From Gammaproteobacteria bacterium (GTDB taxonomy: Bacteria; Pseudomonadota; Gammaproteobacteria; UBA4575), in contig JANQKJ010000050.1 in NCBI GenBank assembly GCA_028281205.1, positions 1 to 9,337 of the forward strand: a stretch of DNA of 9,337 nucleotides. Direction: 5' to 3'. Both the position numbers and the translations under genes were made by a program. The notes beneath the pieces are model-generated. The model worked only from the letters and a program-made list of their open reading frames with translations, made no database searches and was not told the origin of the DNA. This document shows positions 1-5,797 of the stretch, one piece after another; the stretch's first letter is position 1, and the number at the start of each line of letters is the position of its first letter.

Positions 1-1137
1 ATTAAAACTGTGGCACAGCGTATCCACGCAACTTTAAGAACAACAGATTATGTTGCACGACTGAATGAAAATTTATTTGCGGTGTATGTGAATGATTTAA
101 AGAAGCGTGAAAGCGTACATACTATCTGTGACAACATTCTGAAAAGCATTAAAGTGCCGGTACAAGTTGCTACCGAAGAGCAGGCGCCTATCTTCCCATA
201 CATTGGTGTTGCATATTATAAAGACCACCCATTTGACGATGTATTGAAGTATGCACAGTCTGCTGCCTTGGAAGCCTGTGACCGTGGTATGGAAGTAATA
301 GTTGCTGACTATATTACGCCAGTGCAAAAAGCAGATAATGATTTGTTAACTGTGCTGCAAAAGGGTTTGGAGGAAAAGTCTTTCCAATTATATTTCCAAC
401 CACAAGTAGCATTACATAATTTGGAAGTCATAGGCGTTGAGTCACTTATTCGTCTGCCACAAGAAGATTGGTTGTCGATTGGTCCAGGGGAATTGGTTGA
501 ATTGGCGGAGCGCAATGGCATGATCCATCAACTGGATTTGCTGGTATTCCAGATGCTGTTTGACCAGGTAGATAAATGGGTGCAAAAAGAACTCAAAATC
601 CGTGTGGCAGTGAACATGTCGATTAAGAGTTTCAAGAACCATTCCTTACTTGATTACATTGTAGAAACGCTGGAGAAAAACCCACGTTATGGCAAGCGTC
701 TCAAAATAGAAATTACTGAAACCGCCAGTCTGGATGACGTCAAAGAAATGGTCGAGTTTATGAAACAAGTCATACCACTCGGCGTGTTGTTCTGCATTGA
801 TGACTTTGGTACTCAGTATTCTTCCATGGAGTATATGCAACGCCTGCCAGTGCATGAAGTGAAAATTGATAAAGGTTTTGTACTCAGTGCCTTGAGCGAT
901 AATGCCAGTGAAAAGATTGTGCGTTCGGTAATTCAGCTCGCCCATAGTTTGAATTTATCTGTCACCGCAGAAGGGGTTGAAAACGAACAGATGCTTAACT
1001 TGTTAAGATCCTGGAAGTGCGACCAGGCGCAAGGCTTCTACTTTTCTCAAGCCTTATCCGCAGATGAGTTTGAAACTTATTTAGGTGAGCAGAAAAATAA
1101 AAAGATGCCAGAAACTTTAGTGCTAAAAGATGCGTGA
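1..1137 (+). CDS. GGDEF-EAL cyclic-di-GMP signalling protein, 5'-truncated
   Basis: This is the C-terminal part of a cyclic-di-GMP protein. The frame is open from base 1, so the GTG at 10 is probably internal. Numbering from that GTG, residues 1-100 are the end of a GGDEF domain whose active-site loop is degenerate: RLNENLF stands where R-GGDEF-F is expected, so it should not make c-di-GMP. Residues about 110-358 are an EAL phosphodiesterase domain, a family that hydrolyses c-di-GMP to pGpG. The EAL signature is present as ESL (144-146). Other expected catalytic or metal residues are seen: N202, E234 in EITE, the pair D264-D265 in DDFGTQYSS, K285 in KIDKGF, E321 in AEGVE and Q341. The EAL domain therefore looks potentially active, with the GGDEF part perhaps regulatory. 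Any N-terminal sensor lies outside the window. The gene converges on the cassette array, and its last codons run into the array's terminal repeat. Confidence 0.93.
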   Translation: MKTVAQRIHATLRTTDYVARLNENLFAVYVNDLKKRESVHTICDNILKSIKVPVQVATEEQAPIFPYIGVAYYKDHPFDDVLKYAQSAALEACDRGMEVIVADYITPVQKADNDLLTVLQKGLEEKSFQLYFQPQVALHNLEVIGVESLIRLPQEDWLSIGPGELVELAERNGMIHQLDLLVFQMLFDQVDKWVQKELKIRVAVNMSIKSFKNHSLLDYIVETLEKNPRYGKRLKIEITETASLDDVKEMVEFMKQVIPLGVLFCIDDFGTQYSSMEYMQRLPVHEVKIDKGFVLSALSDNASEKIVRSVIQLAHSLNLSVTAEGVENEQMLNLLRSWKCDQAQGFYFSQALSADEFETYLGEQKNKKMPETLVLKDA

Positions 1138-1171
1138 GTAATGCTCACACTTATTGGGTGATTTGTTAGCT
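1121..1171 (-). repeat. Terminal, truncated attC-like site
   Basis: On the minus strand the R''-like core AGCTAAC (1165-1171) contains the TAA stop of the last cassette gene and is followed by AAATCA, as in the other sites of the array. A short hairpin, GTGAG-TAATG-CTCAC (1134-1148), lies inside, but the opposite core is poor: TGCTAAA on the plus strand at 1121-1127, inside the end of the EAL gene. It may be a decayed or half attC at the array border. The same hairpin could act as a weak terminator for the EAL gene, although no T-run follows it. Confidence 0.45.
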
Positions 1172-1513
1172 GGCTTTGGCTTTAAACTGTGCGTAAATAT
1201 TCTTTGGTGCAGCGTCAAAATATTTAAATAGTGCGGGGCATAACCAGCCCTCAGCATCTAACGCCTCAGTGTAATACCAATTACCACCTGAATCCTCTCG
1301 CAGCCAGTCAAATTTAGCCTGATGCCCTGGGAATGGCTGGGCTGAAAAAATTAGTGTGAAGCCTTGTTCTGCATTTGGAATTGTTTCAACCATAGTTTCA
1401 ATTATTATATCGGCACCTGACACAAATGGTTCTTGAACAAGGCCTACTTTCTCATCATCGAATACCCATAAGCCTTCATGCTTGTATGGGTGTATGGCCA
1501 TAATGCTATTCAT
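1166..1513 (-). CDS. Conserved cassette protein, probably DUF6717 family
   Basis: This is a 115-residue soluble protein with no signal peptide or membrane segment. From memory, its pattern matches a family widespread in chromosomal integron cassettes (I believe DUF6717). Key stretches are IHPYKHEGLWVFDD (7-20), VGLVQEPFVSGA (23-34), LIFSAQPFPGHQAKFDWLRE (54-73), GGNWY (76-80) and EGWLCPALFKYFD (88-100). No function is known to me and no catalytic motif stands out. The start overlaps the stop of the upstream lipoprotein gene (ATGA at 1510-1513), so the two are probably translationally coupled. AAGGAAT lies a little too far upstream of the ATG to be an ideal ribosome site. M5 is an alternative start. 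The TAA stop lies inside the R'' core of the terminal attC-like site, a typical cassette layout. Confidence 0.85.
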   Translation of the reverse strand: MNSIMAIHPYKHEGLWVFDDEKVGLVQEPFVSGADIIIETMVETIPNAEQGFTLIFSAQPFPGHQAKFDWLREDSGGNWYYTEALDAEGWLCPALFKYFDAAPKNIYAQFKAKAS

Positions 1514-2040
1514 AATATAGGGCTATTCCTTATGCCAAGGGACAGTTCATCATTTGGTATCGAATATCTTGAGTCAACCTTATTTACTGAAATTATAACT
1601 TTAACTTCTTTTGGGAAAAGCTCTCCCGATATTGAATCAAATATACCTAATGAAATAGATTTATAACAATCTAAACTATTATCAGATAGCCAGCCCGTTA
1701 TTGGTTTTAGAGTGATGCTTTCTATGATTTTGTTTTTCCTAATAACTTTTGCTGTCACATTCCAATTAAATTTTGCTACTTTACTGCCATCAGGCTTTAT
1801 TGAGAATAAGCCTGTTGGTAAATTGCATGAAGAGTCATAAATAACTACTTCTGGTCTAGATAAATTAGATGGTTTGAAAGTATATTCCCGAGTTTCATTT
1901 AATTTATAAAAAAAGAATTCATCTTCTACCCAAGGAGTATAGTCGCTGGAGAAAGAACATCCCGAAATGATTATAAAAACGAGAATTAGCCAATAAGGCA
2001 TACTGAGTATTAATTTTCGTGATAGTATGCAGCCACGCAA
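1510..2040 (-). CDS. Predicted lipoprotein of unknown function
   Basis: A 176-residue open frame with a lipoprotein signal: basic residues R2, R8 and K9, a hydrophobic stretch (about 15-26), and the lipobox ISGC ending at C28. The residue after C28 is Ser, which in Enterobacteriaceae favours the outer membrane. The mature part (about 149 residues) is rich in predicted beta strands and belongs to no family I recognise. The start is uncertain. TTG at 2038-2040 has AGAGG eight bases upstream (2049-2053), whereas the ATG at 1999-2001 (M14) would give a shorter signal peptide but has no good ribosome site. The stop overlaps the start of the DUF6717-like gene by four bases, so the two seem to form one cassette. 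An inverted repeat (2025-2036 with 2067-2078) spans the TTG start region. Confidence 0.75.
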   Translation of the reverse strand: MRGCILSRKLILSMPYWLILVFIIISGCSFSSDYTPWVEDEFFFYKLNETREYTFKPSNLSRPEVVIYDSSCNLPTGLFSIKPDGSKVAKFNWNVTAKVIRKNKIIESITLKPITGWLSDNSLDCYKSISLGIFDSISGELFPKEVKVIISVNKVDSRYSIPNDELSLGIRNSPIL

Positions 2041-2086
2041 CTAAATAACCTCTACTGCTTTAAGTTGTGCTTGCATACCGTTGTAT
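2025..2086 (-). repeat. Degenerate attC-like site with inverted repeat
   Basis: This lies between the symporter stop and the lipoprotein start. Two 12-base arms, GTATGCAGCCAC (2025-2036) and GTGCTTGCATAC (2067-2078), pair at 10 of 12 positions around a 30-base loop. GTTGTAT (2080-2086) sits where an R''-complement core would be expected, and ACGCAAC (2035-2041) or AAATAAC (2043-2049) where the R' complement would be. The GC-rich central hairpin typical of the better sites is missing. Its position at a cassette boundary is the main argument for attC descent. It could instead be a regulatory hairpin around the lipoprotein ribosome site. Confidence 0.35.
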
Positions 2087-2092
2087 ATGCCA

Positions 2093-2974
2093 TCACGTAT
2101 CTAGAACTGAATTATTGCTTCTTTGTTTTTTCAAAAGCAAACCAAATGCAAAGCCGGTAATAAACATGAAAATGCTATAAGTCACTGCTGGGATCATCAT
2201 GGTTGTATTGCCAATTAGCGTACCTGCTACCAACAATGCCAGTGTTCCATTTTGAATGCCAACCTCATAGCCAATTGATATAGATTGCGGTTGTGATAGT
2301 TTGAAAAATTTAGCCAGGAAATAACCAAGCCACAGTACCAGAATATTTAGAGTTAAAGTTGCAGCCCCTGTTTGCATAAAAAAGTCCAGCATTTGTGCTT
2401 TATTCTTAAGGATAATTGCCAGAATAATGAACAACAGGAAAATAACTGAGAATACTTTAATAATGGGTTCGATTTTATTGGCGGCTTTCTGCCATTTCGA
2501 CAACATAAACATACCTATGATCACTGGTATCACAGTTATAACTAATAACTGAATAATAGTTTTCAGAATAGGTAACTCAAATTCCTGTGCTGAACCGATA
2601 AAATAATTCATTGACATCAATGTGAGCAAAGGAATAGTAAAAGGTGTAATCAAACTTACAATGGCAGTTAAACTAATCGATAGCGCAACATCGCCTTTAG
2701 CTAAGTTAGTAAACATATTTGAAGTTGCTCCGCCGGGCGCAAAGGCAATAATCATTAACCCAACAGCCAACTCAGGGGGTAAGCGAAAAGCAATAGCAAT
2801 GAGGAAAGCGATTACAGGTAAGGCAATTAATTGAGCCGATAAGCCAACCGCAGCCGCTTTTGGCTGTGTTGCTACACGGGTGAAATCAGCTATGCGTAGA
2901 GATAACCCCATACCAAACATAATAATGAATAATGAGGCAGGGAGAATGACAGTAGTAAGTAAGTCTGCTTGCAT
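2093..2974 (-). CDS. SBF/BASS family sodium-coupled symporter
   Basis: A 293-residue polytopic inner-membrane protein of the bile acid:sodium symporter family, a normal length for bacterial members. Hydrophobic segments fill almost the whole chain. Family motifs are visible: APGGATSNMFTNLAKGDVAL (79-98), with S85 and N86 at the expected sodium site, and GYEVGIQNGT (235-244), with E237 and Q241 matching the second sodium-binding segment. Substrates in this family range from bile acids to pantothenate, pyruvate and other organic anions, so the substrate here cannot be told. The ATG is preceded by AAGAGC at a good distance. A 134-base AT-rich leader separates it from the upstream attC core and could hold its own promoter. 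It is an unusually large single-gene cassette with a poor attC of its own. Confidence 0.9.
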   Translation of the reverse strand: MQADLLTTVILPASLFIIMFGMGLSLRIADFTRVATQPKAAAVGLSAQLIALPVIAFLIAIAFRLPPELAVGLMIIAFAPGGATSNMFTNLAKGDVALSISLTAIVSLITPFTIPLLTLMSMNYFIGSAQEFELPILKTIIQLLVITVIPVIIGMFMLSKWQKAANKIEPIIKVFSVIFLLFIILAIILKNKAQMLDFFMQTGAATLTLNILVLWLGYFLAKFFKLSQPQSISIGYEVGIQNGTLALLVAGTLIGNTTMMIPAVTYSIFMFITGFAFGLLLKKQRSNNSVLDT

Positions 2975-3102
2975 AACTAAGCTCTTTGTTTTGATGAGTA
3001 TAATGAAATGTGTAGATATTGCTCTGTGATTTTAAATGGATAACTTAATAAATAATAGACTTGATTTCTGGATGTAAAATTAAAAACCAATGCAGTTGTA
3101 AT

Positions 3103-3152
3103 TCCTAACTAGATCGTGGCGTTAGGTTATCAAATTAATAATCTAGTTATGC
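3103..3152 (-). repeat. attC-like site of the VOC cassette
   Basis: Read on the minus strand, the site opens with GCATAAC (complement of 3146-3152), a good R'' core, and closes with GTTAGGA (complement of 3103-3109), a good R' core. Perfect 8-base arms AACTAGAT (3107-3114) and ATCTAGTT (3141-3148) pair next to the cores. At about 50 bp it is slightly shorter than usual, and the central stem is weak. It sits just after the VOC gene stop. Confidence 0.65.
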
Positions 3153-3155
3153 GTA

Positions 3156-3587
3156 TTACTCAATGACTAGACTACCGTCAGTATTAAACTCCCAAGCATC
3201 AGAATAAGCCACTTCCCATAAGTAAGCATCTGGATCAGAAAAATAACCACTATATCCACCCCAGGAAGTATCTTGAGCAGGTTTTTCGATTTTTCCACCA
3301 TGCTGTGCGGCCAATTCTAGAATAGTATCTACTTCTTCTTTCGTCTTTGTATTGTGCGCAATAGTAATTCCGGTAAATCCTTTACGATCTACTAACAATG
3401 TTGATGAAACATCTTTTGCTAACTCATCCAATGGGTAAAGAGCTAAGCATGTTCCGCTTGTTTGAAAGAATATAATTCCTGATTCTGGTTTGCTGGTCGT
3501 TGGGAACTCTAAACCATCGTGGTAAAAGCGGTATGATTTCTCAAGATCAGAAACCCCTAATGTGATGATACTTATTCTAGGTTCCAT
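3156..3587 (-). CDS. VOC superfamily (glyoxalase/bleomycin-resistance fold) protein
   Basis: A 143-residue cytoplasmic protein with the two-module VOC fold. It opens PRISIITLGVSDLEKSYRFY (3-22) with GLEF (25-28) following, the standard first beta-alpha unit. It closes with GYFSDPDAYLWEVAYSD (114-130), where E125 is at the usual metal-ligand position. The first-strand ligand that is often His appears to be replaced by Thr9; H78 in the ITIAHNT strand may be another ligand. Family activities include glyoxalase I, extradiol dioxygenases and antibiotic-binding proteins, and nothing here picks one. Substrate sequestration or modification is an inference from the fold only. AAGAGA precedes the ATG at a usual distance. 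VOC genes are common integron cargo. The stop lies a few bases before its attC-like site. Confidence 0.88.
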   Translation of the reverse strand: MEPRISIITLGVSDLEKSYRFYHDGLEFPTTSKPESGIIFFQTSGTCLALYPLDELAKDVSSTLLVDRKGFTGITIAHNTKTKEEVDTILELAAQHGGKIEKPAQDTSWGGYSGYFSDPDAYLWEVAYSDAWEFNTDGSLVIE

Positions 3588-3609
3588 AGTATTTCTCTTG
3601 AAGTATCAT

Positions 3610-3665
3610 GTCTAAGTTAATAGGTGTGTATGTCACATGTATCTAAGTTGAGTAAATTGTTATGC
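3610..3665 (-). repeat. Diverged attC-like site of the secreted-protein cassette
   Basis: The minus-strand R'' core GCATAAC (complement of 3659-3665) is intact and follows the TGA stop of the secreted-protein gene by one base. The opposite core reads CTTAGAC (complement of 3610-3616) instead of GTTAGAC, losing the G of the cleavage dinucleotide. L-box-like ACTCAAC is present, but the internal hairpin is weak. Spacing (56 bp) and place in the array support the call. Confidence 0.55.
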
Positions 3666-3666
3666 A

Positions 3667-4089
3667 TCATTGATTTATTGTTTGCTCTATAAATTCTACA
3701 CACTCAGCAACTGTAATAGAGAAAACTCCTCCTTTACCTGAATCATAAGCCTCACGCCAAATAGCATAGCCTTCATTGTAATCTGGTAAAATGTCGACCA
3801 TGCCTATTAACTTAGTGATGCTATTTGTTAATGCTTCCTGACTTATAGGCATGTGAGATATATCTTTACCGAACTCTCCAGGAGTTGATTCGTTTTTTAT
3901 TTTAAGTCCATCGACACTTATATGAATTATATTTTCCTCTTTAACTGTGTCGATCTGAACGATGACTAATCTTGAACCAATTTCATTAGCACGAGTTTCA
4001 TATTCCCATATTTGTCCAACTGCAAATTCTGTGGCGAATGAGTTTGTATTCAAAAGTAACAAACTAAAGAGCAAATAAATTGGTTTCAT
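3667..4089 (-). CDS. Secreted or periplasmic protein of unknown function
   Basis: I place the start at the ATG at 4087-4089, giving 140 residues. The first 20 are a clear signal peptide: MKPIY, then a Leu-rich core, then NSFA as the likely signal peptidase I site before TEF. The longer frame up to 4173 reads through the upstream attC and is not believable as protein. Other possible starts are ATGs at 4093-4095 and 4102-4104, the latter inside the R' core. The mature protein starts FAVGQIWEYETR and includes SRLVIVQIDTV and VDGLKIKN. Similar small exported proteins occur in many proteobacteria as hypothetical proteins, and I know of no function. No strong Shine-Dalgarno is seen, so translation may rely on an unstructured leader. 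Confidence 0.72.
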   Translation of the reverse strand: MKPIYLLFSLLLLNTNSFATEFAVGQIWEYETRANEIGSRLVIVQIDTVKEENIIHISVDGLKIKNESTPGEFGKDISHMPISQEALTNSITKLIGMVDILPDYNEGYAIWREAYDSGKGGVFSITVAECVEFIEQTINQ

Positions 4090-4100
4090 ATACATTTGAA

Positions 4101-4163
4101 GCATAACGCTTGAGCTAACAGGTGCGCGTGTAGCACGCATCCTGGTTGAGTGACTTGTTATGT
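4101..4163 (-). repeat. attC site of the 104-residue-protein cassette
   Basis: A clear site of 63 bp. The minus-strand R'' core is ACATAAC (complement of 4157-4163) and the R' core GTTATGC (complement of 4101-4107). On the plus strand CAGGTGCGCGTG pairs, with small mismatches, with GCACGCATCCTG to make a GC-rich stem around a TA loop. GAGCTAAC and GTTGAGTGAC form the outer L-box arms. Confidence 0.85.
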
Positions 4164-4178
4164 TGTATTTCAAGCATA

Positions 4179-4493
4179 TTAATCAAATGGTGTGAAATTA
4201 ATGTCATAACCATGTGGATTTTCTTTTGGAGGTTGTTCGGGTTCAGTTTCATATATTTGAATTTCCCCTGTTACTTCGAACCCAATTTGGTTTCCAATAT
4301 TTTGTATCATTTCAGCTGATTCATCACTGGATGTTGCCCATGTTTTCATACCCATTATTGCGTTGCCTTCAGGACATTCAAAACCTTCGGCTAGATTGCC
4401 TACAACACCAACTGCTAGAACGGTGTAATGGGTAAACGCAGTGGTTTCTTTTCCATAACGAAGTTTTAATTTCCAATCCGTTTCATCTTCCAT
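4179..4493 (-). CDS. Conserved small cassette protein of unknown function
   Basis: A 104-residue acidic soluble protein without signal peptide or membrane segment. I recognise the pattern as a recurring product of chromosomal integron cassettes. Conserved-looking parts are WKLKLRYGKETTAFTHYTV (7-25), EGFECPEGNAIMGMKTWATS (36-55), IGFEVTGEIQIYETEP (70-85) and the tail PPKENPHGYDINFTPFD (88-104). No motif points to an activity. The start ATG at 4491-4493 has no Shine-Dalgarno; it is preceded by the R' core of the upstream attC and a three-codon mini frame (M-L-H-stop) beginning in that core. The stop lies 15 bases from its own attC. It is a classic single-gene cassette. Confidence 0.83.
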   Translation of the reverse strand: MEDETDWKLKLRYGKETTAFTHYTVLAVGVVGNLAEGFECPEGNAIMGMKTWATSSDESAEMIQNIGNQIGFEVTGEIQIYETEPEQPPKENPHGYDINFTPFD

Positions 4494-4510
4494 AATTTTT
4501 ATCTAGTGCA

Positions 4511-4582
4511 ACATAATGGTTGAATTAAGCGGCACGGTTTATCGCGTCCGGCTGCATAGCAGCAAACATGAATGAGTTGCTA
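4511..4582 (-). repeat. attC site of the two-gene cassette
   Basis: A 72 bp imperfect inverted repeat directly after the small alpha/beta gene. The R'-side core reads ATTATGT (complement of 4511-4517), one base off GTTATGT. The other core is TAGCAAC (complement of 4576-4582). The stem is built from AAGCGGCACGG and CGCGTCCGGCTG on the plus strand, with GGTTGAATTAA as the outer arm shared with the other sites. Confidence 0.75.
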
Positions 4583-4585
4583 GCC

Positions 4586-4870
4586 CTAACTGTTTCTTCG
4601 AAGCCATTTCCATGCATCTTCAACCAGTCTGCCTTGTCTATTAGGAAGATATACTTCCATCACCAAATGAGTTGTAGATACATTGTTGTTTCTAGCACAA
4701 TCTGTAAAGTGCTTCGAAATGTCCTCAGCAGTATAATTACTACCAACAATGTATGAACTTTTTATGTAATGAAACCAACCATTAATAATTGAAGAACTTG
4801 TAAATTCATCATGAAAATCACCATAAGATTTACCAGATTTTCTATCAAAAGTTACTATGTAAAATTTCAT
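4586..4870 (-). CDS. Small alpha/beta protein, second gene of a two-gene cassette
   Basis: A 94-residue cytosolic protein with no family I can name firmly. It opens with a beta strand FYIVTFD (3-9), has a second strand SSYIVGS (38-44), a helix-like AEDISKHFTDCA (48-59), a strand THLVMEVYL (67-75), and ends RQGRLVEDAWKWLRRN (78-93). This order recalls ferredoxin-like small proteins such as SinR-family and Cas2-like proteins, where an Asp follows the first strand (here D9). That comparison is only a fold guess. Its ATG overlaps the stop of the upstream membrane-protein gene (ATGA, 4867-4870), and it has an almost ideal ribosome site, GGAGGTGAT, inside that gene. Tight coupling suggests the two products act together. 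Confidence 0.8.
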   Translation of the reverse strand: MKFYIVTFDRKSGKSYGDFHDEFTSSSIINGWFHYIKSSYIVGSNYTAEDISKHFTDCARNNNVSTTHLVMEVYLPNRQGRLVEDAWKWLRRNS

Positions 4871-5283
4871 AACTCTTTATCACCTCCATCTTTAGAAGCG
4901 TCATGAGTTAATTTCTTGTCCTCCACGATAGTTGGTTTACCCTCTAAAATACGCCCTTCAATTTGATTACTCTCATTACCCATATACTCTAATTCGTACT
5001 TTTTAATTTTTTGTATATGGCTTTCTGATCTGCAAAAATTTGGATCAGAAAATGATTTAATAAAATACAACACAATAAAAGCTAAAACAGACAGTGAAAT
5101 TATTGCTAGAGCCACTTCGCTAACGTACTTTATGTGGCTAAAAAATGATAACAGACAGATTGATATTCCAAACGCTAGGATCAAATAAATTAGATATGGC
5201 CTAAAGCCGCTAGACTTTTCAGTTTTACTGAACCAGTCTTGTGCTGATGCAATCCAATCAAGAGGGTTAAATGGATTCGGCAT
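4867..5283 (-). CDS. Two-helix membrane protein, first gene of a two-gene cassette
   Basis: A 138-residue protein not recognised as a known family. The N-terminal 28 residues (PFNPLDWIASAQDWFSKTEK) look amphipathic. Two hydrophobic segments follow at about 30-49 and 54-76, then a charged, Lys/Glu-rich cytosolic or periplasmic tail (77-138). There is no signal-peptidase motif, so it is likely an inner-membrane protein with both helices retained. GGAG lies six bases before the ATG. A 15-base palindrome (5291-5305) overlaps that ribosome site. The gene ends overlapping the downstream small protein by four bases, with no attC between, so one cassette carries both. A membrane protein paired with a small soluble partner recalls some toxin-antitoxin and defence pairs, but nothing in the sequence proves that. 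Confidence 0.8.
   Translation of the reverse strand: MPNPFNPLDWIASAQDWFSKTEKSSGFRPYLIYLILAFGISICLLSFFSHIKYVSEVALAIISLSVLAFIVLYFIKSFSDPNFCRSESHIQKIKKYELEYMGNESNQIEGRILEGKPTIVEDKKLTHDASKDGGDKEL
4879..4887 (-). promoter_or_regulatory. Near-perfect Shine-Dalgarno inside the membrane-protein gene
   Basis: The minus strand reads GGAGGTGAT, matching the 16S anti-Shine-Dalgarno over nine bases, eight bases before the ATG of the small alpha/beta gene. It lies within the last codons (DGGDKEL) of the upstream gene. It is much stronger than any other ribosome site in the array, so the second protein is likely made in equal or larger amount than the first. Confidence 0.8.
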
Positions 5284-5290
5284 TATTTCT

Positions 5291-5305
5291 CCATTAATTT
5301 AATGG
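5291..5305. repeat. 15-base palindrome at a ribosome binding site
   Basis: CCATTAATTTAATGG has perfect 7-base arms around one central base. It ends in the GG that begins the GGAG ribosome site of the two-helix membrane protein. It may be an operator-like dyad or a weak mRNA hairpin limiting initiation; it is AT-rich, so chance is possible. Confidence 0.4.
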
Positions 5306-5383
5306 GGCTAACGGTTTTGCTAACAGGCGCGTATATAGTGCTCGTCCGGTCCTGAAAGGGCAACCTTGAATGATTTGTTATAT
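5306..5383 (-). repeat. attC site of the DUF6968-like cassette
   Basis: A 78 bp site. The minus-strand R'' core is ATATAAC (complement of 5377-5383), immediately after the TGA stop of the gene. The R' core is GTTAGCC (complement of 5306-5312), an excellent match to GTTRRRY-type cores. Plus-strand TGCTAACAGGCGCG and GTCCGGTCCTG form the inner arms, and GATTTGTTATAT is identical to the end of the site at 6350-6361. Confidence 0.85.
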
Positions 5384-5710
5384 TCATTTCTTATGCATTT
5401 TCACCGTCTCAGGCCAAAGAATGAATTCATCAGGCTGCATTTGCTCCTCAGAGTCGGGATAGAAAAAACGCCAACCCTGCTCTGAACGATTGATAAGAAT
5501 GCTTTCGGCTAAAGATATAGTTAATAGAATTGCTTGAAGACTATCCGCACCTGCAGCATACCTTGGCTTGTCTATACCATCCATGACGAGATCACATAAC
5601 CAACCTTTCCTCTCAGTCTTATGAGGCTTACTAAATTGTATTTTTGTTTCGAATTTATCGCCTTCCGGATTTGAGACGAGTAATTCTCTTTCAACTATTG
5701 CTTCTTTCAT
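5384..5710 (-). CDS. Small cassette protein, probably DUF6968-like
   Basis: A 108-residue soluble protein. The layout of an N-terminal strand MKEAIVERELLVS, then KIQFSKPHK (23-31), GWLCDLVMDGIDKPRYAAGADSLQA (36-60), a helix LLTISLAES (62-70) and a C-terminal FILWP (95-99) recalls the DUF6968 family as I remember it. That family has no established activity known to me. No membrane segment or catalytic motif is visible. The ribosome site is weak (GGGA, about three bases before the ATG). The gene fills its cassette: it starts 12 bases after the R' core of the upstream attC and stops against the R'' core of its own. A single-gene cassette of typical size. Confidence 0.82.
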   Translation of the reverse strand: MKEAIVERELLVSNPEGDKFETKIQFSKPHKTERKGWLCDLVMDGIDKPRYAAGADSLQAILLTISLAESILINRSEQGWRFFYPDSEEQMQPDEFILWPETVKMHKK

Positions 5711-5721
5711 TGTCCCAATAA

Positions 5722-5787
5722 ATATAACGGTTGAGCTAACGGGCGAGTTCGGCTAGCGCGAGTCCTGAGTTGAGCGACTTGTTATAA
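5722..5787 (-). repeat. attC site of the coiled-coil/winged-helix cassette
   Basis: A 66 bp site with the minus-strand R'' core TTATAAC (complement of 5781-5787) and R' core GTTATAT (complement of 5722-5728). Plus-strand GGTTGAGCTAAC and GAGTTGAGCGAC form the L-box arms, and GGGCGAG with GCGAGTCC lie in the centre. It is very close in sequence to the site at 4101-4163. Confidence 0.87.
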
Positions 5788-5797
5788 CCATTTGGAT

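Noticed and set aside
97..945. Minus-strand open frames inside the EAL gene
   Set aside because: They are antisense to a well-matched EAL domain, with Cys/Trp/His-rich implausible composition.
1134..1148. GTGAG/CTCAC hairpin as the EAL gene terminator
   Set aside because: The stem is short and no T-run follows. It is more usefully described as part of the terminal attC-like site.
4090..4173. N-terminal extension of the secreted protein up to 4173
   Set aside because: Those 28 codons are translated attC sequence, and they would bury the clear signal peptide that starts at 4087-4089.
5306..5383. Rho-independent terminators or REP elements instead of attC sites
   Set aside because: The hairpins lack T-runs, share terminal core sequences with GTTRRRY/RYYYAAC form, and sit once per gene unit in a fixed orientation, which fits attC better.
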